From NCBI RefSeq assembly GCF_024713945.1, contig NC_134680.1, forward strand, positions 749,001 through 813,000: 64,000 nucleotides of DNA. Direction: 5' to 3'. Position numbers and translations under genes: made by a program. This DNA is from Dermatophagoides farinae (taxonomy: Eukaryota; Arthropoda; Arachnida; Sarcoptiformes; Pyroglyphidae). Below, piece by piece: positions 23,386 to 35,000 of the stretch; positions within the stretch are counted from its first letter, which is position 1; every line of letters begins with the position of its first letter. The notes under the pieces were generated by a model. The model had not been told where the DNA came from and ran no database searches. It worked only from the letters and a program-made list of their open reading frames with translations.

Positions 23386-25010
23386 TCAGGAATATTGTTC
23401 CATAAAATTTAAATGAAATTGTTTAAATTTTTTCATCATTGCTTCAAGTTTTTCATTTTGTGGTAGAATTGTTGTCCGAAAATGATAAGTACCGGGTATT
23501 TGGCCAAAACCGGATCCAGGCACAACACAGATACCAGTTGTTTCGAGAAGATTCATTGCATAGAAAAAATCTGCTGCTTGTCCAAGTTCTGTGGCTTTTT
23601 CTTTAGCTTTTTTCGGTATATCTATCTGTGGAAATGCATACATTGCACCGGCTACTTTGTTCGATTTTATACCCGGTATTGTATTGAATGTATCGGCCAC
23701 CAATTTTGCACGATATTTTAATGCTGCCAATACATCGGATTTTTCCTGATGATATCGTTCATATGATTCACCATCAACATCCGGTGGTTTGACAATACAA
23801 TCTAATGCAATCTGTCCAAGTATTGATGAACAAAGACGAGCCGAAAGCATTTTAAAAAACATTGCTTTAACCGATGGATCAAAGTTTACTAGTTCACAAT
23901 AACCACCACGTAATCCACATTCACCCATAAAACCTTTCGATGCCGACATGACCGATGCTAATTCAATGTCTTCATTCAATTCATGAAGAATTTTTTTGAA
24001 TGAAAAAAATTCACCATCATAAATATTATGTTGATAAACTTCATCGGCAATAATGAGAATTTTATTCTCTTTAGCAAAACGAATAATATCTTCGATATTT
24101 TTTTTGGTCAATACCGAACCAGTTGGATTACCCGGATTGATAACAACAATTGCTTTTGGTTTACATTTCACTTTGGCTTCATTCAATGAACGTTTTAATT
24201 CATCAATATTTAATGACCATTGATTATCTAATTATGGTGGAAATAATTCAAATAATCAATTGTGGTAAATAATCATGATAACTAACCTTCATCAAGATAA
24301 TAATTAATTGGATACATTCCATATTCAGTAATAGTGGCAGAATAAAGTGGATATTGTGGTATCGGTATCATAACACCGGACGGTAATGAATCAGTTGAAC
24401 AGGTATTGATTAAAGCTAATATAGAACGTATACCTTCACTGGCACCAGTTGTAAGAACAATATCACGCCATTCAGATTCAATACCATCACGATGGCTAAC
24501 ATATTCTGCACAATGTTTACGTATAATTTCAACACCAGCTGAATCAGAATAAGCACCAACAGATTGTCCACCACAATATTTTAACATTAATCTTGTCCGT
24601 TCTTTAACATCATTTGGATAATGTTGACTAGTCAAAAGGCTATCATCAGATGAACATGCCAATACTTGTCTTAAAAATGTTAACGGTCTTTGACCCATTG
24701 CATGACAATCACCAATATTTGCACGTATTACTTCATTAAATAATCTTTGGTTATTGGACGATGATGATGATGATGATGATGATTGTTGTTGTTGTTTCAA
24801 TTCATTTTCAATAACACCGGCACGTATCACTAATGGACCACGTACAGCATATTCTAAACGTTTAACATTATCATTTATATTATCCAATGTTATTGTATGT
24901 CGACAACAATTATTCATTCGAATAAAACGTTGTTGTTGTTGTTGTTTTTGTGAATAATTAATATTCAATGATGATAAATAAAATAATCGTCCATAACGTT
25001 GTGAATTCAT
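23386..25010 (-). CDS. GPT: Alanine aminotransferase
   Basis: Complement of join(23386..24227, 24287..25010), 521 residues; the intron is 59 bases with donor GTTAGT and acceptor AATTAG. It interconverts alanine plus 2-oxoglutarate with pyruvate plus glutamate, using PLP. Motifs: NIGDCHAMGQRPLTFLRQVLA, TGASEGIRSIL, VVINPGNPTGSVLT (substrate/PLP-binding Asn), ILIIADEVYQHNIY (Asp-x-x-Tyr), and SASKGFMGECGLRGGY with the Schiff-base Lys. The N terminus is Arg/Ser/Leu-rich without acidic residues, which fits a mitochondrial presequence. Low-complexity inserts (poly-Gln, and QQQQ plus nine Ser) interrupt the region just before NIGDC. The start at 25010 is the first ATG in an open frame. Confidence 0.94.
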
Positions 25011-25518
25011 GATCCAATTTTTATTATATTGGAAGTAAGACAAAGAAAACAGCGTAGATTCTTTCGAATCAGAAACAAAAACCGTTATGAGTGGATAAAT
25101 TTTCTTTTTTACATTACTTTACTTTACTTTACATTCGAACAATGAATGTATTCATCATATAATTTGAATATATGATGAGAAAATAAACTTTGCTACCCTA
25201 AGAACAAATTGTTTGCTATCAATCGTTCATTTTTCCACTGTTTAATTTGTTGTTTTTTTGTTGTTGTTGTTGTTGTTACTGCTGATAACTTTGATGTTTA
25301 TCATCAATTCATTTATCAAAACAAAATAGGTGAAAAAAATCCAAAAGTTAACAATAGATCCGTTAGATGGAGCCAAGTGATGAACTGATTCAAATCTGGT
25401 TTATTTTTTTTTAATTTGAAAAATTTTAATAAAAATTTTTTTTTCTTCAAATAAATTATTTTTTCTTGATATCAATAATGTATATATATTGTAATTAACA
25501 CTAAATAATAAAATAAAA
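25011..25518. other. Intergenic, ALT promoter and MED25 3' flank
   Basis: Both flanking genes are on the minus strand. A TTTAC word is repeated near 25110-25130 and a TTG run lies at 25259-25277. AATAAAATAAAA at 25505-25516 sits just past the MED25 stop on the plus-strand view. No gene seen. Confidence 0.45.
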
Positions 25519-28500
25519 TCAATAAAGTTGATCACCAAAATAATTTCCAGTCTGTCGTTGTTGTTGTTGAGAATTAGTCTGCTGTTGTTGTTGTTGTGAG
25601 ACAACCTGTTGATTTTGAATTTGTATTGTATTCTGAGAAATTTGTTGCTGCTGCTGCTGTTGTTGTAATCGAAATTGTTGTTGTTGAAGCATAATTTGTT
25701 GTTGTTGTGGTTGAAGATTCTGTTGCGTTTGTTGTATATTTAATCGTTGTTGTTGTGTAGCTGGATTCATTGTACGCATCTGTTGTTGTTGATGATGTTG
25801 TTGTTGTTGAAGAAGATAACGTAATTGTGTTGTTGTTGCAGGTGTTGCAACAGCTGAAACTGGTACATTATTTGTATTATTATTCATTTGTTGTTGTTGT
25901 TGTTGTAAATTAATATTTCCAGCCTGATGTTGTTGTAATTGTTGTAAGTGAATATGTTGTTGCTGTTTTTGTTGTATTTGTTGTTGAAGATGATGGCGTA
26001 CACCATTCTGTGATTGTTGTTGTTGTTGTTGGATAGCCTGTTGAATATTTTGATTATTAGTATTCGGTTGTTGTTGTTGTATTGTAACCATTGTAGCTGT
26101 TCCAGTATTCATAGCATTTGATTGTTGCTGTTGTTGATTTATCTGAAATTGTTGTTGCTGTTGTTGTTGTTGTGGTCCAGATTGAACCTGTACAAATGAA
26201 TTGATTGAAACCGGTATACAACCGGTACTGGTTGTTACCATTGTTACATTTGAATTCGGTATCTGAAAATTTTTATTAACATTAGCCATTGTCGTTGATT
26301 GTGTTGTATTTATCATCTGTACATTCGATGGAATTATATTTGATGCCATTGATGTCATTTGTTGTTGCTGCTGCGACTGCTGCTGTTGTTGTTGCAGTTG
26401 ATTATTATTCAATGTAGGTATTTGTACCTATTTTTACGAAAAAAAAAATCAAAAAAATTAAATCTGTGAAAAAATAATTCCTTTTTTTCATTACTTGAAA
26501 CATTTGATTGTTTGAATTATTTCCAGTTTGAATCATTGTCGTTTGTGGTTGTTGTTGTTGTTGTTGGCCACCATGTTGTTGATGGTGACCTTGTTGTTGA
26601 TGAATAATCTGTACAATTTGATTACCGTTTGGTCCGGTACTCATCTGATGAACAATCTGTTGATTTGATGGTTGTTGAACTTGATTTGGCATTAATGTTG
26701 ATGGTCCAGCGCCACTTCCACCACCACTATTTGAATTTTGCTGCTGCTGCTGTTGCTGTTGTTGTTGTTGCATTTGTAAAATCTGAGATGAAATGAGTTT
26801 GATAAAAAAAAAACATTATAACTATGTGTTATACAGAAAATAAAAATGAATTTCGTATTTCTTACCATTTTTTGTTTAACATTTTGTTCTTTTTTATGTG
26901 TTTCAACCAATTCTTTCATCGATGACATAAATTCTTCTTGATTATGGGGAATAAATCCAAGGAATAATCTATAGTATTTTGAAAACGAAAAAAAAATTGA
27001 ATTTCAGAAAAAAAATCCGCCTTTTTCTTACTTTTTATCGGGCAAATAAAAAACAATTATGATACGTATGTTTGCTGGTGTTGTCAATTGTATACAACCA
27101 ACCTGATGATGGGAAATTCAAACCAAACAAAAAAAAACAAAAAAATTAATAAAATTTCAATTGAAATTTTCATACATACCATCGAACCCATAGCTTTACA
27201 AAGTAATTGTAAACCTTGTGATTCATTTGGAAAATGAAAATGAACCTGATAGGAATTATTTTTGAATATTGGTGACAGACGATTCATCAATGTTTTAGGT
27301 ACTGTGCACAGAACCAATTTATCGGGCCATTTATCTGCTTTGAATTCTGGTTCATTATTATTTGGTTGATAAGTTATCTGACATTCCAATGAATAGCTAA
27401 TTTTCGACAGTGGATTAGCCATCGATTGTGCTTTGTCCGTATATTCAATAACACCATTCCATATACGTGTACGTTGATGATTTTGACTCATCAATGTTGA
27501 CATTGTTGTTGGTGGCATTGTTGTACCGGAAATATTCATCATTTGTCCTTGTGATACAGCTGTATTCATTGTAACTTGTTGTCCTGGTTGTTGTTGTTGT
27601 TGTGGCTGCTGTTGCTGTTGTTGTTGTTGTGTATGTGGATGATGAGACATTTGATTCATTTGTGATTGTTGTTGTTGTTGAATGAATTGTTGTTGTTGTT
27701 GTGAAGGTTGTGATTGTGACATTGGTGATTGTACCGGATTCATTGGTGACATAACTGCCGTTCCTCTCATCATTGGTGATTGTTGTGGCTGTGATGGTGA
27801 TGGTACAGCCGTTTGTGAAAATGGTGATGGTTGTGGACGCATTGTATTAACACCATTTGAAACGGGTCTAATCATTGTTTGTGGTTGTTGTTGAGGAACA
27901 TTCATTGGACGTACATTTTGATGTTGTTGTGGTGGTACTAGGCCCGGTAATTGTGTTTGCTGTGACTGCTGAGCTGTTTGTTGCTGTTGTTGTTGATTCA
28001 TTGACATTTGATTAGCAACAGATGATGGTTGTGGTGTTGGTACACGTTGTCGAACTGATTGTGGTAATTGTGTACGAACCGATATTTGTGATACAGGTGA
28101 TGGTACCTGTTTGGTTGCACCATTATTCCAATGACCACCAAGCGATGGTGATCCAACTTGTCGTATTCCTAGTTGTTGTTGCTGCTGAGACTGTGGTTGT
28201 TGTTGTTGTTGTTGTCCAAATTGTTGAACCAGATTATTCGATTGTTGTTGTTGTACAGTTTGCTGTTCTATCTGAGGACGATTAATAGCCATCATTTGAT
28301 TCGGATTAGTCAACATTGTTTGTTGTGGACCTAAAAGTGTTGATTGAGAAGTAGGCGGCTGTGGTTGTGATACTGGAATAGTTTGATGCGATGATGATGA
28401 TGATGACGGAGATAATGGTCGTTTAATTCCCTGCACAATCTGTGACTGTTGTTGTTGTTGTTGTTGACATTTATCTTGTTGCTGTTGCTGCTGTTCGATT

Positions 28501-29578
28501 GCTGGTACAGGCTGACTTGATGATGGTGGTTGTGACATTGGACTAATATCTTTTTCCTGTAATTGAATACCATTCAACAGGACTAAATGTCGTCGATCTT
28601 TAGCATAATTTTTTGTCAATGCTGTAGACAATTTACCACCACCTTTTTCGAATAATTTATATAGGAATTTCATTTTACGTGGTGAGAAAACACTGAAATG
28701 AATGCCCTTTTCAATCATTACATTCATTAATTGATCAATAGTATAACCACAATAAACAGGATTTTCATATGCAGGTTCCATATATGGTGTTGAATTACAA
28801 ATAAGAATTAGATATTTTTTACTATTTACCGGTGCCGGTGATTGTCGACCATTATTATCACCACAGCCATTCGAATCATATTGTAGCCGTTCTTTTTGAC
28901 ATTTATCACGAAGATTTTGACAATCATCAAACAAACTAATAGCCGTACAAATACCTTCAACAATATGGCTAGAAGAATCACCAGCACCGCCAATAAATCT
29001 ATATATATACAAGGAAATCAAATTTGAAAAATTAAAAAAAAAAAAAAACAAAAATGAAAAAAAACATACTGTATTCGTTCTAAATATTGTAGAAATGTAT
29101 TCGAATTCGATGTTGGTGCATAACAAAATGATGCAGAATCTGGACGACAATCCATTGACATGAATGTGACTAAACCATATAAAGTTGATGATGAATACTA
29201 TATATATAATATGTTGATGAATTCAAGAGGTAAAATCAATTTTGTAAATCACACAATCGGACACCTACATTTACGTGGCCACCAAAATCAATGAAACGAT
29301 CATCACTGTTACCATTGATACCATTAATTCCATTGAAATATCTATAATTATTAACGAAAATGATGAATAATAAAATTAATTGATTATATAAAATGGTTCG
29401 AATATTTTTCAATAAAACCATACTCAATACTGGGAATAATGTAATTGGTTTTTAAACTTTCAACATATGGACTAATATGTGCTGTTGCTTCAATAACAAA
29501 AACAACATCGACCAAATCATTATTTGTTGAATTTCCAATCGTTTTTGTGAACGGATGTGGATATATTTCCAGCAACAG
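25519..29578 (-). CDS. MED25: Mediator complex subunit 25, start codon unresolved
   Basis: Exons on the complement: 29424..29578 (5' end uncertain), 29275..29341, 29070..29197, 27180..28998, 27032..27102, 26866..26968, 26495..26782 and 25519..26427, all with GT-AG junctions in phase; about 1180 residues. The N-terminal VWA domain (VDVVFVIEATAHISPYVESL, then FGGH, YSSSTLYGLVTF, FIGGAGDSSSHIVEGI) anchors MED25 to Mediator. A 400-residue Gln/Pro linker follows. The ACID domain (TRIWNGVIEYTD, SYSLECQITYQ, DKLVLCTVPKTLMNRL, VGCIQLTTP, LFLGFIPHNQEEF) is the activator-binding module. The tail is nearly pure Gln with CAA/CAG mixed. The frame entering the VWA domain has no in-frame ATG before a TAG at 29579-29581. 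Confidence 0.9.
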
Positions 29579-29738
29579 CTACCGTTGAAGCTGTTGTGTT
29601 GGTCGTCGTGGTTGTTGCTGGTGCTGCGGTTGGTGTTGATGTTGTTGTTCCTGTACCTGTACCAGGTGCAAATTGTCCCGGTGATGATATCGACGATGAT
29701 GATGATGATGATGAAATTGTTGTTGATGATATGACCAT
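29520..29738 (-). other. Ser/Thr-rich ATG-initiated frame overlapping MED25 exon 1
   Basis: An ATG at 29738 opens 72 codons (MVISSTTISSSSSSSSISSP..., then Thr/Pro-rich) that end at 29520. This frame overlaps the VWA-coding frame by about 60 bases but is offset from it. It is likely the real MED25 N terminus, joined by a missed splice, a polymorphism or an assembly indel; I could not find a splice that joins the frames. Confidence 0.4.
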
Positions 29739-30802
29739 TTTTCTTTTCTTTGATTGATATTGAAATGAGCGAAAAAAAATCAATCACAATCCAAATGATC
29801 AAACAACAAACAAACAAACAAAGGAAATTTTTTTTCGCTCAAAATTTTTTTCCACTTTTTTTTTAATTTCGTAAACAAAATAAAAAATACAAAAAAAAAC
29901 TCAATCAACGATGGTGGTGGTGATGATACACAGAAAAGAAAGCAAAAAAAAAAAAAAAACTCAGCCGGGAATAAAAACTACAACCAGCACCACCAGAAGT
30001 CGCTAGTAGAAATTCGAATCTTTAATTTTTTTACGAATTAATCGAAATATAAATATTTTTTCGGTTTAAATTTCAATTATTTTATAATTTTTTTTTTAAA
30101 TATTTTGATGAAAATTAAATTTTAAAATTATTTTTCGTGTTTTTTGTTGTTGTTGTTGTCTTGCCTATTGTTTGTGTGTGTGTGTGTATGCAAATTAAAT
30201 CATCCACATTTGATTTTTGTTTGTTTTTTTTACTTTGATTTAATGATTTAATGAAAAAAAAGAGAAAGTGAAAATTGACGGATGATGAAATGAAATGTGC
30301 GAGAGAAACTGTGGTGGGTGTGTGGGTGTGATTGAATGAATAAATTGGGTATATCAAACAGACAAACAAACAAGGTAAGAAAAAAAAACTGAATTTTTTT
30401 TTCAATTTTCAAAATGAGATGAATTTTTTTGTTTTGTTTTTTTTTCAATGATGAGAGATAAATATGAAAGAAAAAAAAATCTTCAAATTCTTTGTGTCTG
30501 TGTGTGAGTAGATGAATAATATTTATATATAGAGCAAGAAAATGTGTGAAAAAAAACAAACTGAACATTAGCATCATCATTATCATCAATAATTAAAAAA
30601 AAGTGTGTGGTGTGTGTGTGTTGTTACATGTTGATTTTTTTTCCACAAAAAAAAAATTCCTTGACCAATTCTTTGTGTGTGTGTGTGTGTGTGAGTATAC
30701 AAGAGAAAAAAAGATATATTGGAGAGAGAGAGAGGGGGATGAGAAAGTTTTGTCTGGGTTATGATTTGTTTTTTTTTTGTTTTAATTTTTATTTTCAATT
30801 AT
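29739..30802. other. Intergenic, MED25 5' flank and CK2 alpha 3' flank
   Basis: T/A-rich with TG runs (30170-30190, 30610, 30672-30692) and GAGAGA (30722-30735). Open frames here are simple-sequence artefacts. Confidence 0.5.
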
Positions 30803-32344
30803 TTAAGTAACATTTGGTTGAGCGATATCACCAGAATTAGTGACTTGTAATGGACCATTACCACCGACTACACCAACAGCACCGTTTCCACCACCACCAC
30901 TAATAGCATTCGATGTTGATGCCGAAGTTGGTGCTGCATTTGATGATGAAAGTCTTAAATCAAGATGATAATTATTTGATGATGGTTCTTTAGAAACTGG
31001 ATCTAAAAGTTTTGATAAAAAAGTAGAAAATAAAAATTATTGATTCAAATTCAATCATTCAATTGAAAACATACAAAAATATGGATGTTCCATTGCTTCA
31101 CGAGCTGTTAAACGTTCAGCATGATCATAACGTAATAATTTATCCAGAAAATCGATGGCATCACTTTCGACAAGATGTGAATTTTCTCTATTTATAAATT
31201 TTTCCCATCTTTTTCTTGAATGTCTACAAGACAAATTATGAACCAAAAAAATTAAAAAAACAAACAAACAAAACATTGCAACAACATACCGTCCAAGTAT
31301 ATTATCAAATCTTGAATCCAATTCAATTTGATATTTATTTAAATATTCATATAATTCTTCTGTACCCAATACTTTAGCTATACGAACTAATTGATCATAA
31401 TTATCGTGGCCATGAAAAAATGGTTCTTTACGAAATATCATTGATGCAAGCATACAGCCAAGGCTCCACATATCCAATGAATAATCATACATTTGATAAT
31501 CGACCAATAATTCTGGTCCTTTAAAATAACGTGATGCAACACGTACATTATATTCTTGACCAGGATGATAAAATTCTGCCAAACCCCAATCAATAAGACG
31601 AAGCTATGATAAAATGAAAAAAAATCAATTTTTTTTTTTGCGAACAAACAAAAAATTTTTATCAAACCAAAACAAACCTTACGACTTGAATGATCAATCA
31701 TAACATTGTGTGGCTTTACATCACGATGCATAATTCCCATACTATGACTATAATCCAATGCTTTCAACAATTCATACAAATAATAACGAATATCATAAGG
31801 CGTCAATGTTTGATATAATTGTTTAAAATCAGTATTGTCAACATATTCAAATATTAACGATGGTGTTCGTGACTATGTGTAAAGAGATACAACAACAACA
31901 ACAACAACAATTCATGAATCAATCAGTTTTATGCATAATCATTATTCAATCCACTTACCAAAGTATCTTTTACAACAGCTTTCAATGTTATTATATTTGG
32001 ACCATCGCGTAAATTTTCCAATATTTTAATTTCACGTTTAATTTTTTTCTTTTTGACCGGCTATAGATGAAAACAATCAGAAAGAAAAGTTCAATTGAAA
32101 ACAGTCAATCAATCAATCAATATCAATATATACTTGCCTTTAATATTTTAACAACACAACGACCATTATTTGTTACATTGATTGCTTCAAATACTTCACT
32201 ATATTTTCCACGGCCTAATTTTCTAACTAATTGATAATCATCTTGTTCTGACCATTCAACTTGATGTGTTTCATAATCCCAATATTCACGTGGCCGATGT
32301 ATATTAACATCGGAATAAACTCTGGCTCTTGATGGTAAAGGCAT
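30803..32344 (-). CDS. CSNK2A: Casein kinase 2 alpha subunit
   Basis: Complement of join(30803..31002, 31075..31223, 31290..31603, 31678..31872, 31959..32060, 32138..32344), 388 residues. A constitutive acidophilic Ser/Thr kinase of nucleus and cytosol. [20 protein letters not shown] starts at 32344, the family's N terminus. Gly-loop [17 protein letters not shown] (ATP Lys), basic cluster [30 protein letters not shown] (the CK2-specific DWG in place of DFG), and [12 protein letters not shown] are all present. The C-terminal tail is Ser/Gly/Asn-rich and unlike the vertebrate tail. The intron 32061-32137 begins GCAAGT rather than GT: the protein continues KILK|PVKKKK only if this GC donor is used. 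The frame stays open upstream to about 32614 (His/Gln-rich), which I take as 5' UTR. Confidence 0.95.
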
Positions 32345-34089
32345 TTTTTTCAGAATTTTTTTATGATTACGACGATTATCATCAACAATAAATGATGAAT
32401 AATAGGAATTATTATTATTGGTCTGTTTACCACTTTCTTCGTTCAAATATTGTTGTTGATTATTATTTGAACAAAAAAATTTAATATTTTGATAATGAAA
32501 TTTTATTCTTTTTTGTTCAATGATATTTTTCTGTTGTTGTTGTTGATGATGATGATGATGATGGCGTTGATAATAACGATGTTGTTGTTGTTGATGATGA
32601 TGATGAAAATTCAATGGTAATGATGATGAATTTAGACTATTTCGACAATGATGATGATGATGATGGCAAAGTGTTGCGACACTACACTTCGATAAATCGA
32701 AGAAAAAACGTATAGAATATTTGGCCGTAATTTTTTTCAGCTTGATAAATTTTTTTTTTCGGTCAATGATGGTAATGTTTGGGAAAAAAATTTAAATAAT
32801 TATTGAAATTTGTTTTACAAGTTGTCTGTCTGTCTATTTTTTTTGTTGTTGTTAATTGGTGATTCTGATGAATTTAAATTGATTAGAAAAAAATTTTGAC
32901 ATTCTCGATGTGAATTTTTTCATTACAACAAAAGAAAAAAAAATGAAAATTCTCTATACACTATTATCTATTTTAGAAAAAACAAAAAAAAAATTCTCAC
33001 TTTTGATGACATCAAGTGAATATATATGATCAACAACAATATCTCGTGTAACGGGAACTATATGGAATTTTTATAAACAAAAAAAAAAAAGAATTAATGA
33101 ATTGATTCGAATTATGGGGGAAAAAAATACTACCTCTTCTGATGATTGTTGTTGTTGTTTCGTAACAAAAAAAAACACAAATTTAAATTCAAAGAATTTT
33201 AAAGACTAAAAAAAATGATAACCCTTTTATTCTGATGATGATCGATCGTCCGAATGGAAAGGTTGAATGTTTTTCACACACATTTGTACAACAAGACAAA
33301 AATAGTCTATTTCATCAGAAACGAAATCAAAAATACTTTGTATTGATGGTAAAAAAAACAAGAAAAAAAATTATATCATCATCATCATCAGATTTTTTCA
33401 TGCATCCCTTTCACTGAATGATGATGGAGCAGAACATTGATGCATTGACGCATTCACAAACACACACACACACACATCAAAACACCGAAACCAAGATTAT
33501 GTTTGTTCGTTTTTTGTTTCATTGTGCAAAAATAAAAAACAAGAAAAAAAAGATTTTCAAATGTGAATATAATGATGGATCCTTGTAATAGGAAAAAAAA
33601 TTTTAAATATGAAAAAAAAATCAAAAAGAAAAAGAAAAAATCAAATGAAATCAATAATGAAATGCTGATGATGATGATGAAAAACTTCATCAACGATGAC
33701 GACAATCGAGTCAAAAGCAATTGAAAAAAAAGCCGAGTGTGTGTGTGTGTGCGAGGGAGGGAGGAAGAGTGTGTGTGTGTGTGTGTATGTGCTATTAGTT
33801 AGTTTGCTCACCAAAAAATGGACGTCAGTTAACGTTATCGGTGGTATTGGTCACAATATTGGCATATTTGTTTTGTTTTCAATCGAACACAGAATATATA
33901 CTTATTTTGTCATATATGTGGCCATAACGATGATGTATAACGCATTGTTCATTGTGACTATTTCGTGCTGATTTTTTTTTCGTTTGTTTGTTAATTCGTG
34001 TGTGCTTCACCGGCAGAAAAATAGCAGAAGCATGCACTGTTTTTTTTTGTTGGCCAGGAAAAAAAACAGATTTCTGATTCGTTTCATTT
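32345..34089. other. Intergenic, CK2 alpha promoter side
   Basis: Poly-CAT/CAA-type repeats at 32535-32670, TTG run at 33145, CA run at 33460-33475 and TG run at 33738-33786. Short open frames have no protein-like composition. No gene supported. Confidence 0.5.
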
Positions 34090-34188
34090 GTACAGATTTT
34101 TTGAACGGATCCAATTTTTTGTCTATTTTTTTTCTCTTTGTCTTGTTCGAGAATTCGAAAAAAATTGATTTTCATCGCTGAAATCGAA
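34090..34188. repeat. Direct repeat copy R1 (about 99 bases)
   Basis: Starts GTACAGATTTTTTGAACGGA, ends CATCGCTGAAATCGAA. Nearly identical to 34325-34423 (R2) apart from homopolymer lengths. Each copy is followed on the plus strand by tRNA-Gln-like sequence, so the duplicated unit included both. Confidence 0.9.
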
Positions 34189-34212
34189 TACATATCAATG
34201 ATAAACAGCAAA

Positions 34213-34239
34213 CCGAGATTCGAACTCGGATTGCTGGAT
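34213..34239 (-). pseudogene. tRNA-Gln 3' half fragment (copy 1)
   Basis: Minus strand reads ATCCAG CAAT CCGAG TTCGAAT CTCGG: the 3' side of the anticodon stem, variable loop and a perfect T arm of tRNA-Gln. The 3' acceptor strand is missing (TTTGCTG instead of TGGGGCC). It starts at the same point as the intact half at 34588, just after the anticodon. A relic. Confidence 0.7.
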
Positions 34240-34324
34240 CACTTTTTTCCTTTTCCTTTTTTTCCTTTGTATCTATATGAATGGAAAGTAAATGAATTCA
34301 ACTCAATTCTTTACATTTTTCAAA

Positions 34325-34423
34325 GTACAGATTTTTTGAACGGATCCAATTTTTTGTCGTTTTTTCTTTTTGTCTTGTTCGAGAATTCGAAAAAAAAAAT
34401 TGATTTTCATCGCTGAAATCGAA
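34325..34423. repeat. Direct repeat copy R2 (about 99 bases)
   Basis: Second copy of the segment at 34090-34188; it lies between the tRNA-Gln 5' half and the truncated tRNA-Gln 3' half. Confidence 0.9.
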
Positions 34424-34508
34424 AACAGCCAAAAAAAATGAATATTTTTACTACTCACCATTTGATTTGATAATGTGAATGTGGAAAAAAAGAAGGCTCA
34501 CCGATATT

Positions 34509-34588
34509 TTCAAAGTCCAGAGTGATAGCCACTACACCATGGAGCCATTAATTAGGCCCCACCGAGATTCGAACTCGGGTTGCTGGAT
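34509..34588 (-). tRNA. tRNA-Gln(TTG) with permuted halves (3' half before 5' half)
   Basis: On the minus strand, 34588 to 34554 reads ATCCAG CAAC CCGAG TTCGAAT CTCGG TGGGGCC T: the anticodon-stem 3' strand, T arm, 3' acceptor strand and discriminator. After a 7-base spacer (34553-34547, AATTAAT), 34546 to 34509 reads GGCTCCA, a D arm with A-box TGGTGTAGTGG, then CTGGA and the loop CTTTGAA with anticodon TTG. Together the two parts give a full 72-base tRNA-Gln: GGCTCCA pairs with TGGGGCC, CTGGA with TCCAG. The break is at 37/38, the usual tRNA intron site. A T7 run (34491-34485, minus sense) follows the 5' half, as a Pol III stop would. It could instead be the junction of two decayed tandem tRNA genes. 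Confidence 0.6.
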
Positions 34589-35000
34589 AACATTACAAAT
34601 AGATTAGATTACATTAACTTTTTTTCATTCTTTCTTTTTCTGTATCCTTTTTTTTATAATTCTTTTTTTTTCTTTTCACTTTTTACCATAGAGCCCTTAA
34701 CTGTTAGGGAAAGTTGTGATCCTTTGAATTTAAATAGAATAAATTTTCATCATTTTTATCATGTAATTTTAATTATCAATTAACACCCTCGAAAATGAGA
34801 AGTCAAGATGAAGGATAGAAAATAGTTACGAAAAAAATGAGAGAAAAAGTCAAAATAACAAATATTGGAAGCATAGAAATGAACATTCAGTATATCCAAA
34901 AATCACGTGAATGACTTTGGCCGCTTGGTGGGCGATTTAGCCGATGGTATCGCAATTTTTTTTTCAATTGTTTTTAGTTTCAACAAATCACGTGACTATA
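34589..35000. other. Flank of piggyBac relic
   Basis: A/T-rich. A CAAAAATCACGTGAATGAC / CAACAAATCACGTGACTAT pair at 34898-34917 and 34981-35000, each followed by ATGGTATCGCA / CGATAGTATCCCG words, suggests a degenerate short duplication. No gene seen. Confidence 0.4.

Noticed and set aside
27682-28285. Cys- and Val-rich plus-strand frames
   Set aside because: Antisense of CAA/CAG codons in the MED25 Gln linker.
30115-30810. Several short frames on both strands
   Set aside because: Poly-T, TG and GA simple sequence only.
32345-32614. His/Gln-rich N-terminal extension of CK2 alpha
   Set aside because: The frame is open, but no ATG starts it near 32614 and the family start [10 protein letters not shown] at 32344 is conserved. 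Treated as 5' UTR, though a longer isoform cannot be ruled out.
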